Shown here: positions 27,855 to 37,483 of the stretch, in pieces
Layout: every line of letters begins with the position of its first letter
Numbering within the stretch: the first letter of the stretch is position 1
Position numbers and translations under genes: made by a program
The notes under the pieces: generated by a model
Database searches by the model: none
Told to the model about the DNA's origin: nothing
Seen by the model: the letters and a program-made list of their open reading frames with translations, nothing else
Assembly: GCF_900182815.1 (NCBI RefSeq)
Contig: NZ_FXUA01000003.1
Coordinates: 434,001 to 498,000 of the forward strand
Reading direction: 5' to 3'
DNA: 64,000 bases
From: Algoriphagus winogradskyi
GTDB taxonomy: Bacteria > Bacteroidota > Bacteroidia > Cytophagales > Cyclobacteriaceae

Positions 27855-29423
27855 ATGAAAGATTCAACTCTCCTACTACCTAATAACTCCATGAAGAAGG
27901 GAGATCTGTTTTTATTCGGCTTCATCCTGCTCAAGTTTGTACTGCAATACCTTCTTATAGACCCAAGTTACGACCTGCATCGTGACGAATACCTGCACCT
28001 CGATCAAGCTCATCATCTGGCTTGGGGATATATTTCGGTCCCACCTGTGACATCCTGGTTTTCTTACTTGATTTACCTGTTGGGCAATACTGAGTTTTGG
28101 GTAAAGTTCTTTCCAGCCCTTTTTGGGGCACTGACAATTACCCTGATTTGGAAAGCTATCGAAAGACTTGGAGGCAGTTTGTATGCACAGTCCTTAGCGG
28201 CGATTTGCCTGATCTTTTCAGCGTTAGCAAGATTGAATATCCTTTTCCAACCCAATTCCTTTGATATTCTGGCTTGGACTTTTGTGTTCTATTCCTTGCT
28301 CTCTTATATCAAAACGGGTAAAAATAAATGGCTGTATTGGTTGGGAGTTGGGGTCGGGTTTGGCTTTCTGAACAAATACAACATCGCTTTTCAAGTTCTT
28401 GGATTAATACCAGCTTTGTTTCTGACTTCAGATCGGAAGATTTTCAAAAACCCAAATTTGTATGGAGCATTTGGTTTGGCTTTTTTAATCGCCTTACCTA
28501 ACCTGATTTGGCAATTGCAAAACGACTTCCCTGTACTTTGGCACATGCGAATGCTCAGCAAGTATCAATTGGTCAATGTCAATCGATTGGACTTTTTGAC
28601 AGAGCAATTTTTCTTCTTTTTCGGATCGAGTTTCGTGTTGATTCTGGCTTTTGTTTCTTATTTCCAACATCCTTCGTTTCGAAAGTATCAGGTATTCTTC
28701 TGGACTACCATTTTCACCTTAGCCATATTTACCTTTTTCAGGGCAAAAAACTATTATGCAATCGGCCTCTATCCTATTCACTTTGCTTTTGGTGCTATTT
28801 ATATTTCACATGTGCTAAGCAAAAGCTGGGGTAAGTACCTGAAGCCAGTGGCGATGATTATTCCCATTAGCCTATTTGTAGTCTCAGCTCCGATGACCTA
28901 TCCTATCGGAGATCCGGAATACCTAAAAGGAGTACAATCCCGACATCCTGACCTGATGGAAAACCGCTGGGAAGATGGCGAAATTCATGACTTGCCACAG
29001 GATTTTGCAGATATGCTGGGGTGGAAAGAACTGGCAGAGAAAGTTGACCTCGCTTATTCCAAAGCGCCTTCGGATGAATACACGGTAATTATTTGCGACA
29101 ATTATGGCCAAGCTGGAGCTATTAACTTTTACACTAAAACCAAAGGCTTGCAGGCAGTAACTATGAACGCAGATTATGTCAATTGGATAGATCTAAGCGG
29201 GGAAATCAAAAATGTGATTTTGGTCAGAGAAGTGGAAGATGGAATTAGCGAACGGGAGATTTCTCTTTTTGAAAAGTCAGAAAAAATAGGATCTATCACT
29301 GATCCGAATGCGAGAGAATTTGGTACCTCGATACACTTATTACTAGGAGCTAAAACTGATATCAATGCAATTTTAGCAGCGGAAATTGAAGAGAAAAGAA
29401 TGGAGTTAAAAACAGTTAACTGA
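27855..29423 (+). CDS. Family 39 membrane glycosyltransferase
   Basis: A 522-residue polytopic protein of the ArnT/dolichyl-phosphate-mannosyltransferase family. The first loop has SYDLHRDEYLHLDQAHHLAWG, where the Asp-Glu pair is the acidic catalytic motif; about ten hydrophobic helices follow, then a soluble C-terminal domain of about 140 residues. It uses a lipid-linked sugar donor to modify a periplasmic acceptor such as lipid A or a polymer. The alternative start at 27891 (MKKGD) is possible; neither start has a good ribosome site. Confidence 0.85.
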   Translation: MKDSTLLLPNNSMKKGDLFLFGFILLKFVLQYLLIDPSYDLHRDEYLHLDQAHHLAWGYISVPPVTSWFSYLIYLLGNTEFWVKFFPALFGALTITLIWKAIERLGGSLYAQSLAAICLIFSALARLNILFQPNSFDILAWTFVFYSLLSYIKTGKNKWLYWLGVGVGFGFLNKYNIAFQVLGLIPALFLTSDRKIFKNPNLYGAFGLAFLIALPNLIWQLQNDFPVLWHMRMLSKYQLVNVNRLDFLTEQFFFFFGSSFVLILAFVSYFQHPSFRKYQVFFWTTIFTLAIFTFFRAKNYYAIGLYPIHFAFGAIYISHVLSKSWGKYLKPVAMIIPISLFVVSAPMTYPIGDPEYLKGVQSRHPDLMENRWEDGEIHDLPQDFADMLGWKELAEKVDLAYSKAPSDEYTVIICDNYGQAGAINFYTKTKGLQAVTMNADYVNWIDLSGEIKNVILVREVEDGISEREISLFEKSEKIGSITDPNAREFGTSIHLLLGAKTDINAILAAEIEEKRMELKTVN

Positions 29424-29476
29424 GGTAGCAAACCCAGGAAAGTTTTCGTCATCTTCTTGAAACTAATTTCTTTCCT

Positions 29477-30052
29477 ATGCGATATGCCTTTTTGATTACC
29501 TTCACACTGCTTGCTCAGCTCACTTTTGGTAAAGTGAATTCATCAAAAGAAAACAGTACTACTGAGAAGCAAGCACTGGGATTCACTTTCGGTCCTCCAG
29601 AAAATAAAACCTTTATTGACAGTACTTTTAACTTCACCAAACTAATTTTTCATACTTCCACTTGCTATGGAAATTGCCCTGTCATGCATCTTGAGATTTC
29701 TGAGGATAGAACAGTGAAATTCTCTGGAAACTATTTTAAGGATGAAAATTTTTATGAGATTGACTCAGCCAGGTCTGGGAATTTTACTGGTCAACTGCCT
29801 GAGGAGATCTATAATGAACTTATTGAATTGATTATTCAATCCAACTTGCCAACAGAGAATAATACATCAGAAAATATACTCTGTTGCGATGGCGCTGTAA
29901 AAACTATTATTCTATACCAAAACGGGGTTAGGAAGTATTACAAAGCGATGGTTGAAGCCAAACCGATGAAAGAATTGATTTCCTATTTATACACTTTTCC
30001 TGAAAAATTAGAGTTAACCGCGGCCGATGAAAATTTTAGATTTGAGAAGTAG
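29477..30052 (+). CDS. DUF6438 family secreted protein
   Basis: A 191-residue protein with a signal peptide (residues 1-18). The conserved line IFHTSTCYGNCPVMHLEIS (CYGxCP motif) and LPTENNTSENILCCDGA mark the DUF6438 family, of unknown function. The cysteines at about 69, 73, 136 and 137 may form disulfides in the periplasm. It follows the glycosyltransferase by 53 bases and may be in the same transcript. Confidence 0.8.
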   Translation: MRYAFLITFTLLAQLTFGKVNSSKENSTTEKQALGFTFGPPENKTFIDSTFNFTKLIFHTSTCYGNCPVMHLEISEDRTVKFSGNYFKDENFYEIDSARSGNFTGQLPEEIYNELIELIIQSNLPTENNTSENILCCDGAVKTIILYQNGVRKYYKAMVEAKPMKELISYLYTFPEKLELTAADENFRFEK

Positions 30053-30209
30053 TTAATCAACTTATCTATCTGGGATAAATCCTCGTGGGTGAAAATAGCC
30101 TAGCTGGGAATTAAAAACACAATACCACTATTTTTCCTCTTCTCTTTTGTTCCTTTGTGGCTAGAAGAATTTCACCTTTTCGTTCTTTAGAACAGAATAA
30201 ATCCCATTC

Positions 30210-31211
30210 ATGAATACATACAAACAAATCGAAGCCGCAATCCTAGCGGCATCGAATATTCTTATTACCGCTCACAAATCAGCCGATGGTGACTCTGTCG
30301 GTTCCTCTTTGGGACTATTGCATTTTATAGAAAAGCTTGGGAAAAAGGCCACTATCTGCCATCCTGACAAAGCGCCTGATTTTTTAGATTTCCTAGACTT
30401 ATCACCCATCATCACGATGGATCAAGACCCGGAAAAAGTAACCGAGGCGTTCATCGAGGCAGACTTGATCTTTTGTCTTGACTATAATTCTACGGACCGA
30501 GTGGGCAAGGAAATGCAGGTTTTGCTAGAAGCACCCACCTGCACACTTATCATGATTGATCATCACCTTGATCCGCAAGGATTCACCTCTCTAACGATCT
30601 CCGAAACATCTGCTTCCTCCACGGCAGAATTGATTGTGGAGTTAATTGAGCAGTCAGGAAATGAAGCTTTATTGAATGAAAAAATTGGAACTCCTCTTTA
30701 CGTAGGAATTCTGACTGACACAGGTAGCTTTCGATTTAATTCCGTCAAACCACGAACTCATGAAGTCCTTGCCAAATTGCTAGCTGCCGGTGTCAAACAT
30801 CATCTGATTCATGAATCCCTGAATGATACCAATACAGCAAGTAGACTTAGACTTCAAGGATTTGCAATGTCCCAAAAGATGGAGATTTTGAATGAGAATT
30901 CTGTTGCAATTATTCCCTTAACTAAAGAGGAATTGGCCGCCTATGATTACAAAAAAGGAGATACTGATAGTCTTGCCAACCTTGCTCTATCCATCAAAGG
31001 AATGAAAGTAGCCATTATGCTTTCTGAACGCGATGGCATTATCAAGATGTCTTTTCGATCGAAAGGAAAAGAAAATCCTGTAAACACCTTAGCCGCAGCC
31101 CATTTCGATGGAGGCGGGCATGCAAATGCTGCGGGAGGCATGAGTGAACTCTCTATGCCTGAGACTTTAGATAAAATCAAAGGCCTAATTCCTGCGTATT
31201 TTCCTGTTTAG
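30210..31211 (+). CDS. nrnA: DHH phosphoesterase, oligoribonuclease/pAp phosphatase NrnA-like
   Basis: A 333-residue DHH/DHHA1 protein. The metal-site motifs are ITAHKSADGDSVGSSLGL (DGD), LDYNSTDRVG and MIDHHLDPQGF, and the C-terminal DHHA1 signature FDGGGHANAAGG is complete. NrnA degrades short RNA oligonucleotides and dephosphorylates pAp in bacteria that lack Orn. No Orn homologue is visible here, in line with the group. The gene is monocistronic. Confidence 0.93.
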   Translation: MNTYKQIEAAILAASNILITAHKSADGDSVGSSLGLLHFIEKLGKKATICHPDKAPDFLDFLDLSPIITMDQDPEKVTEAFIEADLIFCLDYNSTDRVGKEMQVLLEAPTCTLIMIDHHLDPQGFTSLTISETSASSTAELIVELIEQSGNEALLNEKIGTPLYVGILTDTGSFRFNSVKPRTHEVLAKLLAAGVKHHLIHESLNDTNTASRLRLQGFAMSQKMEILNENSVAIIPLTKEELAAYDYKKGDTDSLANLALSIKGMKVAIMLSERDGIIKMSFRSKGKENPVNTLAAAHFDGGGHANAAGGMSELSMPETLDKIKGLIPAYFPV

Positions 31212-31355
31212 ATAGTCTGAGCTATTTACGGCTTTCATCATTTTCTTATCCTATAGGTTAGTGTTGATTGCGAGAAAAACAAATAATCAAAAGTTCGAGG
31301 TCAGAAAAATACCTTAAACCTTTCGCCCCGGCGACGTAATGAGGACCGCATAAAA

Positions 31356-31389
31356 AAAACTCCCTGCGAAATGAATCACAGGGAGTTTT
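31356..31389. terminator. Bidirectional hairpin terminator
   Basis: AAAACTCCCTG at 31356-31366 pairs exactly with 31379-31389; A-run to the left and T-run to the right. It lies between nrnA and the leftward lipoprotein gene and clearly serves the latter, 24 bases past its stop. Confidence 0.85.
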
Positions 31390-31412
31390 ACTTTGGTGGC
31401 TTTTAGTGCTAA

Positions 31413-32225
31413 TTAGTCTTTCAAAGTCACTGTTCTGGTTACTTCATTGAATCCACCAGGTATCAAGTTTCCATCAGCATCAAGCAACTCCAATTTCACA
31501 GTCACTTCACCTTTTGGAAGACCTTTGATTACATAAGGAGCCCATTCTGTGATCATAAATTCCTGACCGTTGATAGTTGCTCTTACTTTATTCCCATCTT
31601 CAGATAGTGTAGTATTCAACAAGAAGAAATCCAATAATAAATTCTCCGTGTCTGCTCCAGTATACTCTCCTTTTGGACGGCTGTAAATCATCGTTGGCTT
31701 GTCGAAATCCACATTCATATCATCACTGGCAGTTCCAACAACCATTTTCTTGGCAATAAAAGAATTAGAATTCTTTACTGACTCATGATATGATCTGCTC
31801 AAGAAAGCAACCAAAAAATGCGTTCCTTCTGGCATTTCTCTTTTGAACTCAGACTCATAGTGCGCTGAATATGGCTCATTGTCCAATATAAAGTGAATAT
31901 GCTGACCTTTATCAGAATTAGCCAAATTACCAGCCATTCCATTACGTTCAGTTACCTCCCCCAAATTGTAATCCTTCACGTCAAAAGCAAAATCAACTTC
32001 TCCAGCTTTTGCAATAGTAGTGTTAGAAGGATTTTTGAGAGTTAAAGAAGACGAAGCATATGCCGGAGAATCTGTGAATTTCTCAATTGAAATCGCTGCC
32101 GGAGCAGTCATTTCTGTTTCCTCCATGACTACTTCTTCATTCTCTGCCTTTTTCGGTTGGCAACTTACCGCAATCAAAAGTGCCGCAGCAGCTGTACCTA
32201 ATATCTTAACATTCATAATTTTCAA
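31413..32225 (-). CDS. Hypothetical lipoprotein with His-containing repeat region
   Basis: A 270-residue lipoprotein; VSCQPKK places the lipidated Cys at about residue 22. The middle has KGQHIHFILDNEPYSAHYESEF, a His-rich beta segment also seen in several Bacteroidota lipoproteins of unknown role, and the C-terminus is a strand-rich domain ending in TRTVTLKD. The linker after Cys22 is acidic. I do not recognise a function. Confidence 0.72.
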   Translation of the reverse strand: MKIMNVKILGTAAAALLIAVSCQPKKAENEEVVMEETEMTAPAAISIEKFTDSPAYASSSLTLKNPSNTTIAKAGEVDFAFDVKDYNLGEVTERNGMAGNLANSDKGQHIHFILDNEPYSAHYESEFKREMPEGTHFLVAFLSRSYHESVKNSNSFIAKKMVVGTASDDMNVDFDKPTMIYSRPKGEYTGADTENLLLDFFLLNTTLSEDGNKVRATINGQEFMITEWAPYVIKGLPKGEVTVKLELLDADGNLIPGGFNEVTRTVTLKD

Positions 32226-32745
32226 TTTTATTGTATTTGGTTTTCAGTATAAATTTCGCAAATGCCATTCCATAGGAGACTCAACTTGTTTTTAGATTTA
32301 TTTTGGCTCCAGACGGATAAAAATTCAAACAACGACTTAATCTGTTACATTAAATCTGAAGCAAAAATAGTCAAGAAGACCGCCCTAAACCAATATTTAG
32401 GTTTTTTTCAAGAGAAGAACTCAATTCACCTTCTTTTACTACCCGTTAAAAATGTAACAGAAATTTTTAAAATAGTGTGAACCATCAGATTGGCACTCGT
32501 GATGGTTTTTCCCCACTTCGGGAATAAAATCCTCAACGTTTACCATTGAGATTTATGGAAAGCCCGCAATTAGAAAGCAAGTATTTGACGAGAAATAGGC
32601 TTATGGTTTCTCAGGAAGAGCTCAAACAGTCCTTGAAATTTTCAATGTAAATTGATAAAAGGTGAAATCATGAACCCTCATTTTATTAAAATAAATTCAA
32701 AATACCGATCTTAAGATTTAAGATTCTTTTCTAATTAACAATCCC
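32226..32745. other. 520-base region without a convincing gene
   Basis: AT-rich. A possible -7 box for the leftward lipoprotein (minus-strand TATTTTTG at 32362-32369) lies 137 bases from its start. A rightward frame of 72 codons at 32262-32480 has no ribosome site and no recognisable product, but ends directly at a hairpin (32480-32507). Confidence 0.4.
32480..32510 (+). terminator. Orphan terminator-like hairpin
   Basis: AACCATCA and TGATGGTT arms with a 12-base loop and a short T-run. No convincing gene ends here on the plus strand. Confidence 0.45.
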
Positions 32746-33723
32746 ATGAAAGCCGCCATTCGAAGATCATACGGTTCACCACATGTAATCAAAGTTGAAG
32801 AAATCCAGAAACCAACCCTTAAGGACAACGAAGTTCTAATACGTATTTTTGCTACCACGGTGAACCGAACAGATTGTGCTAATTTGACTGGAAAGCCTTT
32901 TATCATGCACCTAATGCTAGGTTTGACGAAACCCCGAAAAATAGTCCTGGGTACTGATTTCGCTGGTGTGGTGGTTGCAACTGGAAAGGACATTGATTCA
33001 TTTCAGGTCAACCAACGCGTTTTTGGTTTTACAGATATGGGACTGGAATCACAAGCTGAATTCATGGCCTTGAAGCCAAAAGACAACCTCATTGTCATCC
33101 CTGAGCAGATTGATTTCGCGCAGGCTGTGGCAAGTCTGGAAGGTGCCCATTATGCACATTCATTTATTCTTAAATCTGGAATTCATTCCGGACAAAAAGT
33201 CCTGATCAATGGTGCCACAGGTGCAATTGGGTCTGCTTTACTACAGTTTGCAAGAACTTTTGATGTGAAAATCACAGCAACTTGCAGTACTGAAAACATT
33301 GAACTGATGCGTTCACTGGGAGCTGATCAAGTTGTCGATTATACCAAAGAAGATTTTACGCGAGGTAGTAGAAAATATGATATTGTGTTTGATACGGTAG
33401 GCAAAAGTACTTTTGGAAAATGTAAGCCTATATTAAAAAAGAATGGAACCTACATTTCTTCAGAATTGGGACCCTATTCCCAAAATATCTTCTACTCAAT
33501 CTTCACTCCTCTTATTGGTGGCAAAAAAGTCAAATTCCCTATTCCCTATCCGTTGACTTTTACACTTCCATATATCAAATCCAAAATGGAAAAGGGTGTT
33601 TTCAAACCACTCATCGATCGGGAATATCCCCTGAAAGAGATAGCTAAAGCGTACGAATATGTCCTCTCAGGTAAGAAAATTGGTAATGTGATAATCAACG
33701 TAGCAAATGAAAGAGTTCTTTAA
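32746..33723 (+). CDS. Zinc-free MDR reductase, quinone-oxidoreductase-like
   Basis: A 325-residue medium-chain dehydrogenase/reductase. The N-terminal GroES-like part has MKAAIRRSYGSPHVIKVEEI and LGTDFAGVVVATGK; the nucleotide site is KVLINGATGAIGSALLQFA. Structural zinc Cys ligands are missing, so it belongs to the NADPH:quinone reductase/enoyl reductase branch. The substrate is probably an alkenal or quinone. Its stop lies 17 bases inside the following DinB gene, so the two are translationally linked. Confidence 0.9.
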   Translation: MKAAIRRSYGSPHVIKVEEIQKPTLKDNEVLIRIFATTVNRTDCANLTGKPFIMHLMLGLTKPRKIVLGTDFAGVVVATGKDIDSFQVNQRVFGFTDMGLESQAEFMALKPKDNLIVIPEQIDFAQAVASLEGAHYAHSFILKSGIHSGQKVLINGATGAIGSALLQFARTFDVKITATCSTENIELMRSLGADQVVDYTKEDFTRGSRKYDIVFDTVGKSTFGKCKPILKKNGTYISSELGPYSQNIFYSIFTPLIGGKKVKFPIPYPLTFTLPYIKSKMEKGVFKPLIDREYPLKEIAKAYEYVLSGKKIGNVIINVANERVL

Positions 33724-34147
33724 AGACATATTCGAATACCATTATCATTTTAACCAAAAGTTGGTGGCGCTTTTTATTGAAAATAAAGACAGTCTATCAG
33801 AAAGGACTATTCCGCTGTTTTCTCACAACATAAATGCACACCAGATTTGGAATTCGAGAATTCTAGGAAAGACTCCACTGGGTGTGCACCAGCTCCACAA
33901 CCTTGAAACTTGTAAGAGTCTAGATGATTCTAACCTCGAGGACACCTTACTGATTATTTCAGAATTCGATTTTGGCAAACGAATAAAATACAAGAATAGT
34001 AGCGGTGGAGAATTTGAGAACTCAGTACAAGAAATCCTATTTCATATCTCAAATCATTCTACTCATCACAAAGGGCAATTGATTTCCGACCTACGGCAAA
34101 ACGGAATTGCTCCAATGATCACGGATTACATTTACTACAAAATATAA
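33707..34147 (+). CDS. DinB-family protein (first copy)
   Basis: A 146-residue four-helix DinB/YfiT-type protein. Three His ligands can be placed: HNINAHQIW near residue 40, and the C-terminal pair in ILFHISNHSTHHKGQLI. The family includes thiol-dependent enzymes and stress proteins; the reaction here is unknown. The gene overlaps the MDR reductase gene by 17 bases, suggesting a joint role against electrophiles (inference). Confidence 0.82.
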   Translation: MKEFFKDIFEYHYHFNQKLVALFIENKDSLSERTIPLFSHNINAHQIWNSRILGKTPLGVHQLHNLETCKSLDDSNLEDTLLIISEFDFGKRIKYKNSSGGEFENSVQEILFHISNHSTHHKGQLISDLRQNGIAPMITDYIYYKI

Positions 34148-34190
34148 AACCCCGGGAAATTCTTCCAAAAGTACATGCTGCAATTAGTCC

Positions 34191-35141
34191 CTATCCCTGC
34201 ATTGTTTTGATTTCTTCAATCAATTCGGCTAGCCGATTTCTCAGTATTAATGGCTGCTTCACCACTACCAAATCAGATAGCGAGATCACCCACCGCACAA
34301 ATCCCTCAATGGATGAATTCATAAAAGTAATTTCTGTTATGTCTCCTACTCTCTCTTCAGAGACGAATCCATAATTGTACTTTGAATTTGCGAGGTATTT
34401 CATAGCTCCATCCGGAACTTTCAGAATGATTTGATGAAGCTTTTGTTCAGCAGAAACTTGGTCCAAATAGGATTTCAATGTGGGATGCTTGGCCGTGGAA
34501 TAAGAAATTTCCGAAACCTCAAGCTTACTAAATCTGTCCAATCGAAAGGTGCGGTAATCATTTCTCAATCTGCAATAGGCTATCAAATACCATTGTTCAA
34601 AGGAGTGAAACATACCAACTGGCTCCAATTCTCGCTCTGTCTTCTTTTCCGGATCAAAGGTAACATAGGAACCCAAGAGCACTTTTTTCATGGAAATAGC
34701 TTCCAGTACTGTGTGAAATGCCTTACTGGATTTATCCATTACTTGGGATGGATTTGACTTTAGCACTTGTATTGTGTCTTGCACTTCCACCAGCAAATCC
34801 TTTTCGGAGGACTTCAGCACAGCTTTGATTTTGATAAGCGCTTCTTTGAAAAACTTGCTACTCTGCTCACCAAGCGATTTTTCCACCAACTTCTCCGCAA
34901 CCAGCATAGACAATGCTTCTTCTTTGGTAAACATAATCGGCGGAAGTCTGTATCCCTCGACCAAGGAATATCCCTGCCCTGCCTCACCGATAATTGGCAC
35001 TCCCGACTCCTCTAGCGATCTCACATCTCTATAGATCGTGCGCAAACTTACTCCAAAACGAGTAGCGAGTTCCGAAGCCCTGACAGTTCGCTTGGATTGC
35101 AAGTGAGTAAGAATGGCAGTTAGCCTATCTATTCGATTCAT
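34191..35141 (-). CDS. YafY-type WYL-domain transcriptional regulator
   Basis: A 316-residue regulator. The N-terminus is a DeoR/HTH_11 winged helix (RIDRLTAILTHLQSKRTVRASELATRFGVSLRTIYRDVRSLEESGVPIIGEAGQGYSL), then a WYL sensor domain (FHSFEQWYLIAYCRLRNDYRTFRLDRF) and a C-terminal extension. WYL domains bind nucleic acid or small ligands. It is divergent from the second DinB gene, which is the classic layout where the regulator controls the neighbour (inference). Confidence 0.9.
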   Translation of the reverse strand: MNRIDRLTAILTHLQSKRTVRASELATRFGVSLRTIYRDVRSLEESGVPIIGEAGQGYSLVEGYRLPPIMFTKEEALSMLVAEKLVEKSLGEQSSKFFKEALIKIKAVLKSSEKDLLVEVQDTIQVLKSNPSQVMDKSSKAFHTVLEAISMKKVLLGSYVTFDPEKKTERELEPVGMFHSFEQWYLIAYCRLRNDYRTFRLDRFSKLEVSEISYSTAKHPTLKSYLDQVSAEQKLHQIILKVPDGAMKYLANSKYNYGFVSEERVGDITEITFMNSSIEGFVRWVISLSDLVVVKQPLILRNRLAELIEEIKTMQG

Positions 35142-35421
35142 GGAAAAGAGTTAATCTGATTATCTGAATTTTGCGAGTTACCTATTTCTCTTTCCTCAAC
35201 TGGCCGGAAGACCGAAGCACATCAACTCCTGAATTACCCCAATCCTATGTTGCTTTTGGCTATTTACTGGTAAGAAAGCGGAGGCACGAAAAGTTAACTT
35301 CTGAGAATGTAAAGAAACTTGAAAAAACTTAGAATTTCTCGGAAATACCAAAATCCTACTGACATAGGGCTGACACAAGTCAGTTGTTTATTTGAGTATT
35401 CTTAAACAAAACATAGAGAAA

Positions 35422-35916
35422 ATGGAAACTACAGAAACATTGAATGAGACTCAACTCATCACCAAAGATCAACTGCTAAATCAATGGCTAGGACAGCGTA
35501 AGGTTACTCGCAGAGTTTTGGACGCCTTTCCGGAAAAAGAACTTTTTGAATTTACCATAGGTGGCATGCGAACATATGCTCAGCTAACGAAAGAAATGCT
35601 AGCTATGGATGGTGCTACCGCAAAAGGAGTGGCAACGGGAGAATGGAGCACACTTGATGAAGAAAAATCCGAGCTCACCACTAAAGCAGATCTATTGGCC
35701 AGTTGGGATGAATCTACTGAGAAAATCCAAAAGTACTGGAAGCAAATATCCATCAAAAACTTCCAAGAAAAGGTAGTTGCCTTTGGGCAATATGAAGGTA
35801 CAGGCTACAGCATTCTATTTTATGTAATGGACAATGAAATCCACCATCGCGGACAAGGTTATGTTTATTTGCGGGCACTAGGAATTACACCTCCTAACTT
35901 CTGGGAGCAGTATTAA
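35422..35916 (+). CDS. DinB-family protein (second copy)
   Basis: A 164-residue DinB protein. I chose the ATG at 35422 (METTETLN); an in-frame TTG at 35392 would add ten residues but has no ribosome site. The C-terminal metal-ligand motif is clear: YVMDNEIHHRGQGYVYLRALG. The N-terminal QWLGQRKVTRRVLDAFPEKELFEF is typical of DinB proteins. Together with the divergent WYL regulator it forms a small stress-response-like pair; the substrate is unknown. It is not closely similar to the first DinB copy. Confidence 0.86.
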   Translation: METTETLNETQLITKDQLLNQWLGQRKVTRRVLDAFPEKELFEFTIGGMRTYAQLTKEMLAMDGATAKGVATGEWSTLDEEKSELTTKADLLASWDESTEKIQKYWKQISIKNFQEKVVAFGQYEGTGYSILFYVMDNEIHHRGQGYVYLRALGITPPNFWEQY

Positions 35917-36286
35917 TCTATATAGCTATGCCTTATGCGGTTTGTGGAAACACAGACCGCTACTAAAATTATATAATATGTACATCCGCTTTTGTGCCAG
36001 TATGGAGTCAAAAGCAAAAAAGGATATGTTAAACTTAAGAATTGAGGCCACTTCAGCCTGTCCCGTCAGTGCTTCGGTCATTTGTCATCCTACCAGATAA
36101 TAAAAGATTCTAAGGTGACTGGCATCTTTGCGGATAATAATATTCTATAAAGCATAATGCTTTGTAAATCAATACACTTACTCAAATTATCAATTCTTGT
36201 GTAGCGAAAAGATCACCTCATGCGTCTTGGTATTGATTTAAAACTAAAACCAACAAAATCGTATGATGAGTGTAAATTCATTTGCA
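35917..36286. other. Intergenic region carrying repeat copy 1
   Basis: About 370 bases between the DinB and DUF4397 genes. The centre is the dispersed repeat at 35997-36143. No ORF is credible. Confidence 0.6.
35997..36143 (+). repeat. Dispersed intergenic repeat, copy 1
   Basis: Shares a 147-base block with 37484-37650 in the same orientation. Shared landmarks are CCAGTA, GATATGTTAAACTTAAGA, TGAGGCCAC, GCCTGTC, CTTCGGTC, TCTAAGGTG and GGCATC...CGGATAAT. It does not encode protein. Confidence 0.75.
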
Positions 36287-36988
36287 ATGAAGAATTTAAA
36301 ATCACTGGCGACAGTAGCATTACTAGCCGGAACATTAGGATTAACCAGCTGCTTGGATAATGACGACGACATGCTGGACTACCCAGATGCGGGTTACATT
36401 TCTATTTATAATGGCGCTCCAAGCAATGCTGGCGTCATAGTCTATGCTGATCAAAATCAGGTGAATAATTTTCCTATTAAATACAAGGAGGTTTTGGCCT
36501 ACCAAAACTTCTTTCCTGGAGATAGACTATTCAAATTCTCAGATCCAAACTCTCTTACTTCCCTTTTGGAAAAAGAGTATGAAATCAAAGTAGATTCTGT
36601 TTACTCCATGTTTGTGCTGGAAGATCAAGATGAATTGGATGCTGTATTGGTAGATGACGATTGGTCTGAACCGAATGCGGATGAGGCACAAATCAGAATG
36701 ATTAACCTATCCCCCGATGCAGGCGCGGTAACGCTGAAACTTGATGAGGTAGTTGATCCATTTTTCGAAGGGATTGCATTCAAATCAAATTCTGAGTTCG
36801 AAAGTTTGGATTCAGACACTTACAAGCTAACAGTAGTTTCAGCCACTGGAGAAGTACTTGCTACCGCAACAAACGTAGAATTGATAGGAAATAGAGTTTA
36901 TACACTGGTTCTTAGAGGCTACAAGCAGTCCACAGAGAATGCTAAAAAACTTGATTTGCAATTATTAACCAACTATATAGATTACTAA
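36287..36988 (+). CDS. DUF4397-domain lipoprotein
   Basis: A 233-residue lipoprotein from the ATG at 36287, chosen because it gives a proper lipoprotein signal (MKNLKSLATVALLAGTLGLTSC); the ATG at 36263 would add eight hydrophilic residues before the signal. The rest is a DUF4397 domain: AGYISIYNGAPSN, then AQIRMINLSPDAGAVTLKLD and VYTLVLRGYKQ, an immunoglobulin-like repeat pair. It is probably surface-exposed or periplasmic, with unknown function. A strong terminator follows 24 bases after the stop. Confidence 0.82.
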   Translation: MKNLKSLATVALLAGTLGLTSCLDNDDDMLDYPDAGYISIYNGAPSNAGVIVYADQNQVNNFPIKYKEVLAYQNFFPGDRLFKFSDPNSLTSLLEKEYEIKVDSVYSMFVLEDQDELDAVLVDDDWSEPNADEAQIRMINLSPDAGAVTLKLDEVVDPFFEGIAFKSNSEFESLDSDTYKLTVVSATGEVLATATNVELIGNRVYTLVLRGYKQSTENAKKLDLQLLTNYIDY

Positions 36989-37011
36989 GTAATCCCCATA
37001 CCCCACAATGG

Positions 37012-37046
37012 AAAATCCCGATCTCTATAGGTCGGGATTTTTTTGT
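37012..37046 (+). terminator. Terminator after the DUF4397 gene
   Basis: Arms 37012-37021 (AAAATCCCGA) and 37032-37041 (TCGGGATTTT) are exact complements, followed by T-runs. Confidence 0.9.
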
Positions 37047-37425
37047 TTTTATGATTTTCCCTTCTTGAAATAACGTCGTATAAGAAAAGATGACCCAAAG
37101 AACAAGTAGTTTTGGCACACGAAGCGCCATTAAAATTATCTGTAGTTTCTGAGGTAGCGTGAGAAATTGAGTTTAAAAGCAGCCCTCACCCTTTAGACTG
37201 GCATTCATTCCCATTCCCCTGCCCGGTTAAGGAAACATAAAAACGTTGATAGGGTGAACAAATCAACTTTAGAGATGCCTAAATCAAAGGTTTAAAAATC
37301 GTTTGAGCTCGAATAGAAAGCCCTGCTTGAGAAAGAGCTTCAAAAGTAACATTCAGGTGGTAAGACAAAAACCTCATCAGAGCGTCACTTCAAAACAGTA
37401 TAAAAATCAAAACTTGCATAAATAA

Positions 37426-37457
37426 AAATAGCACCAAGTCTAAATCTGGTGCTATTT
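37426..37457. terminator. Isolated bidirectional hairpin
   Basis: AAATAGCACCA pairs exactly with TGGTGCTATTT across a 10-base loop, with A-rich and T-rich sides. It probably ends leftward transcription from the barrel protein gene, 309 bases past its stop. Confidence 0.65.
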
Positions 37458-37483
37458 AATTACTATGTATATCCACTATCCTT

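Noticed and set aside
32262..32480. 72-codon rightward reading frame
   Set aside because: No ribosome site or family; overlaps the probable promoter of the leftward lipoprotein. Only the hairpin directly after it argues in its favour.
36211..36224. Remnant of a 16S rRNA 3' end (GATCACCTC)
   Set aside because: Only nine bases match and no other rRNA sequence surrounds it.
36263..36286. Earlier ATG of the DUF4397 gene
   Set aside because: It would place hydrophilic residues before the lipoprotein signal; the later ATG fits better.
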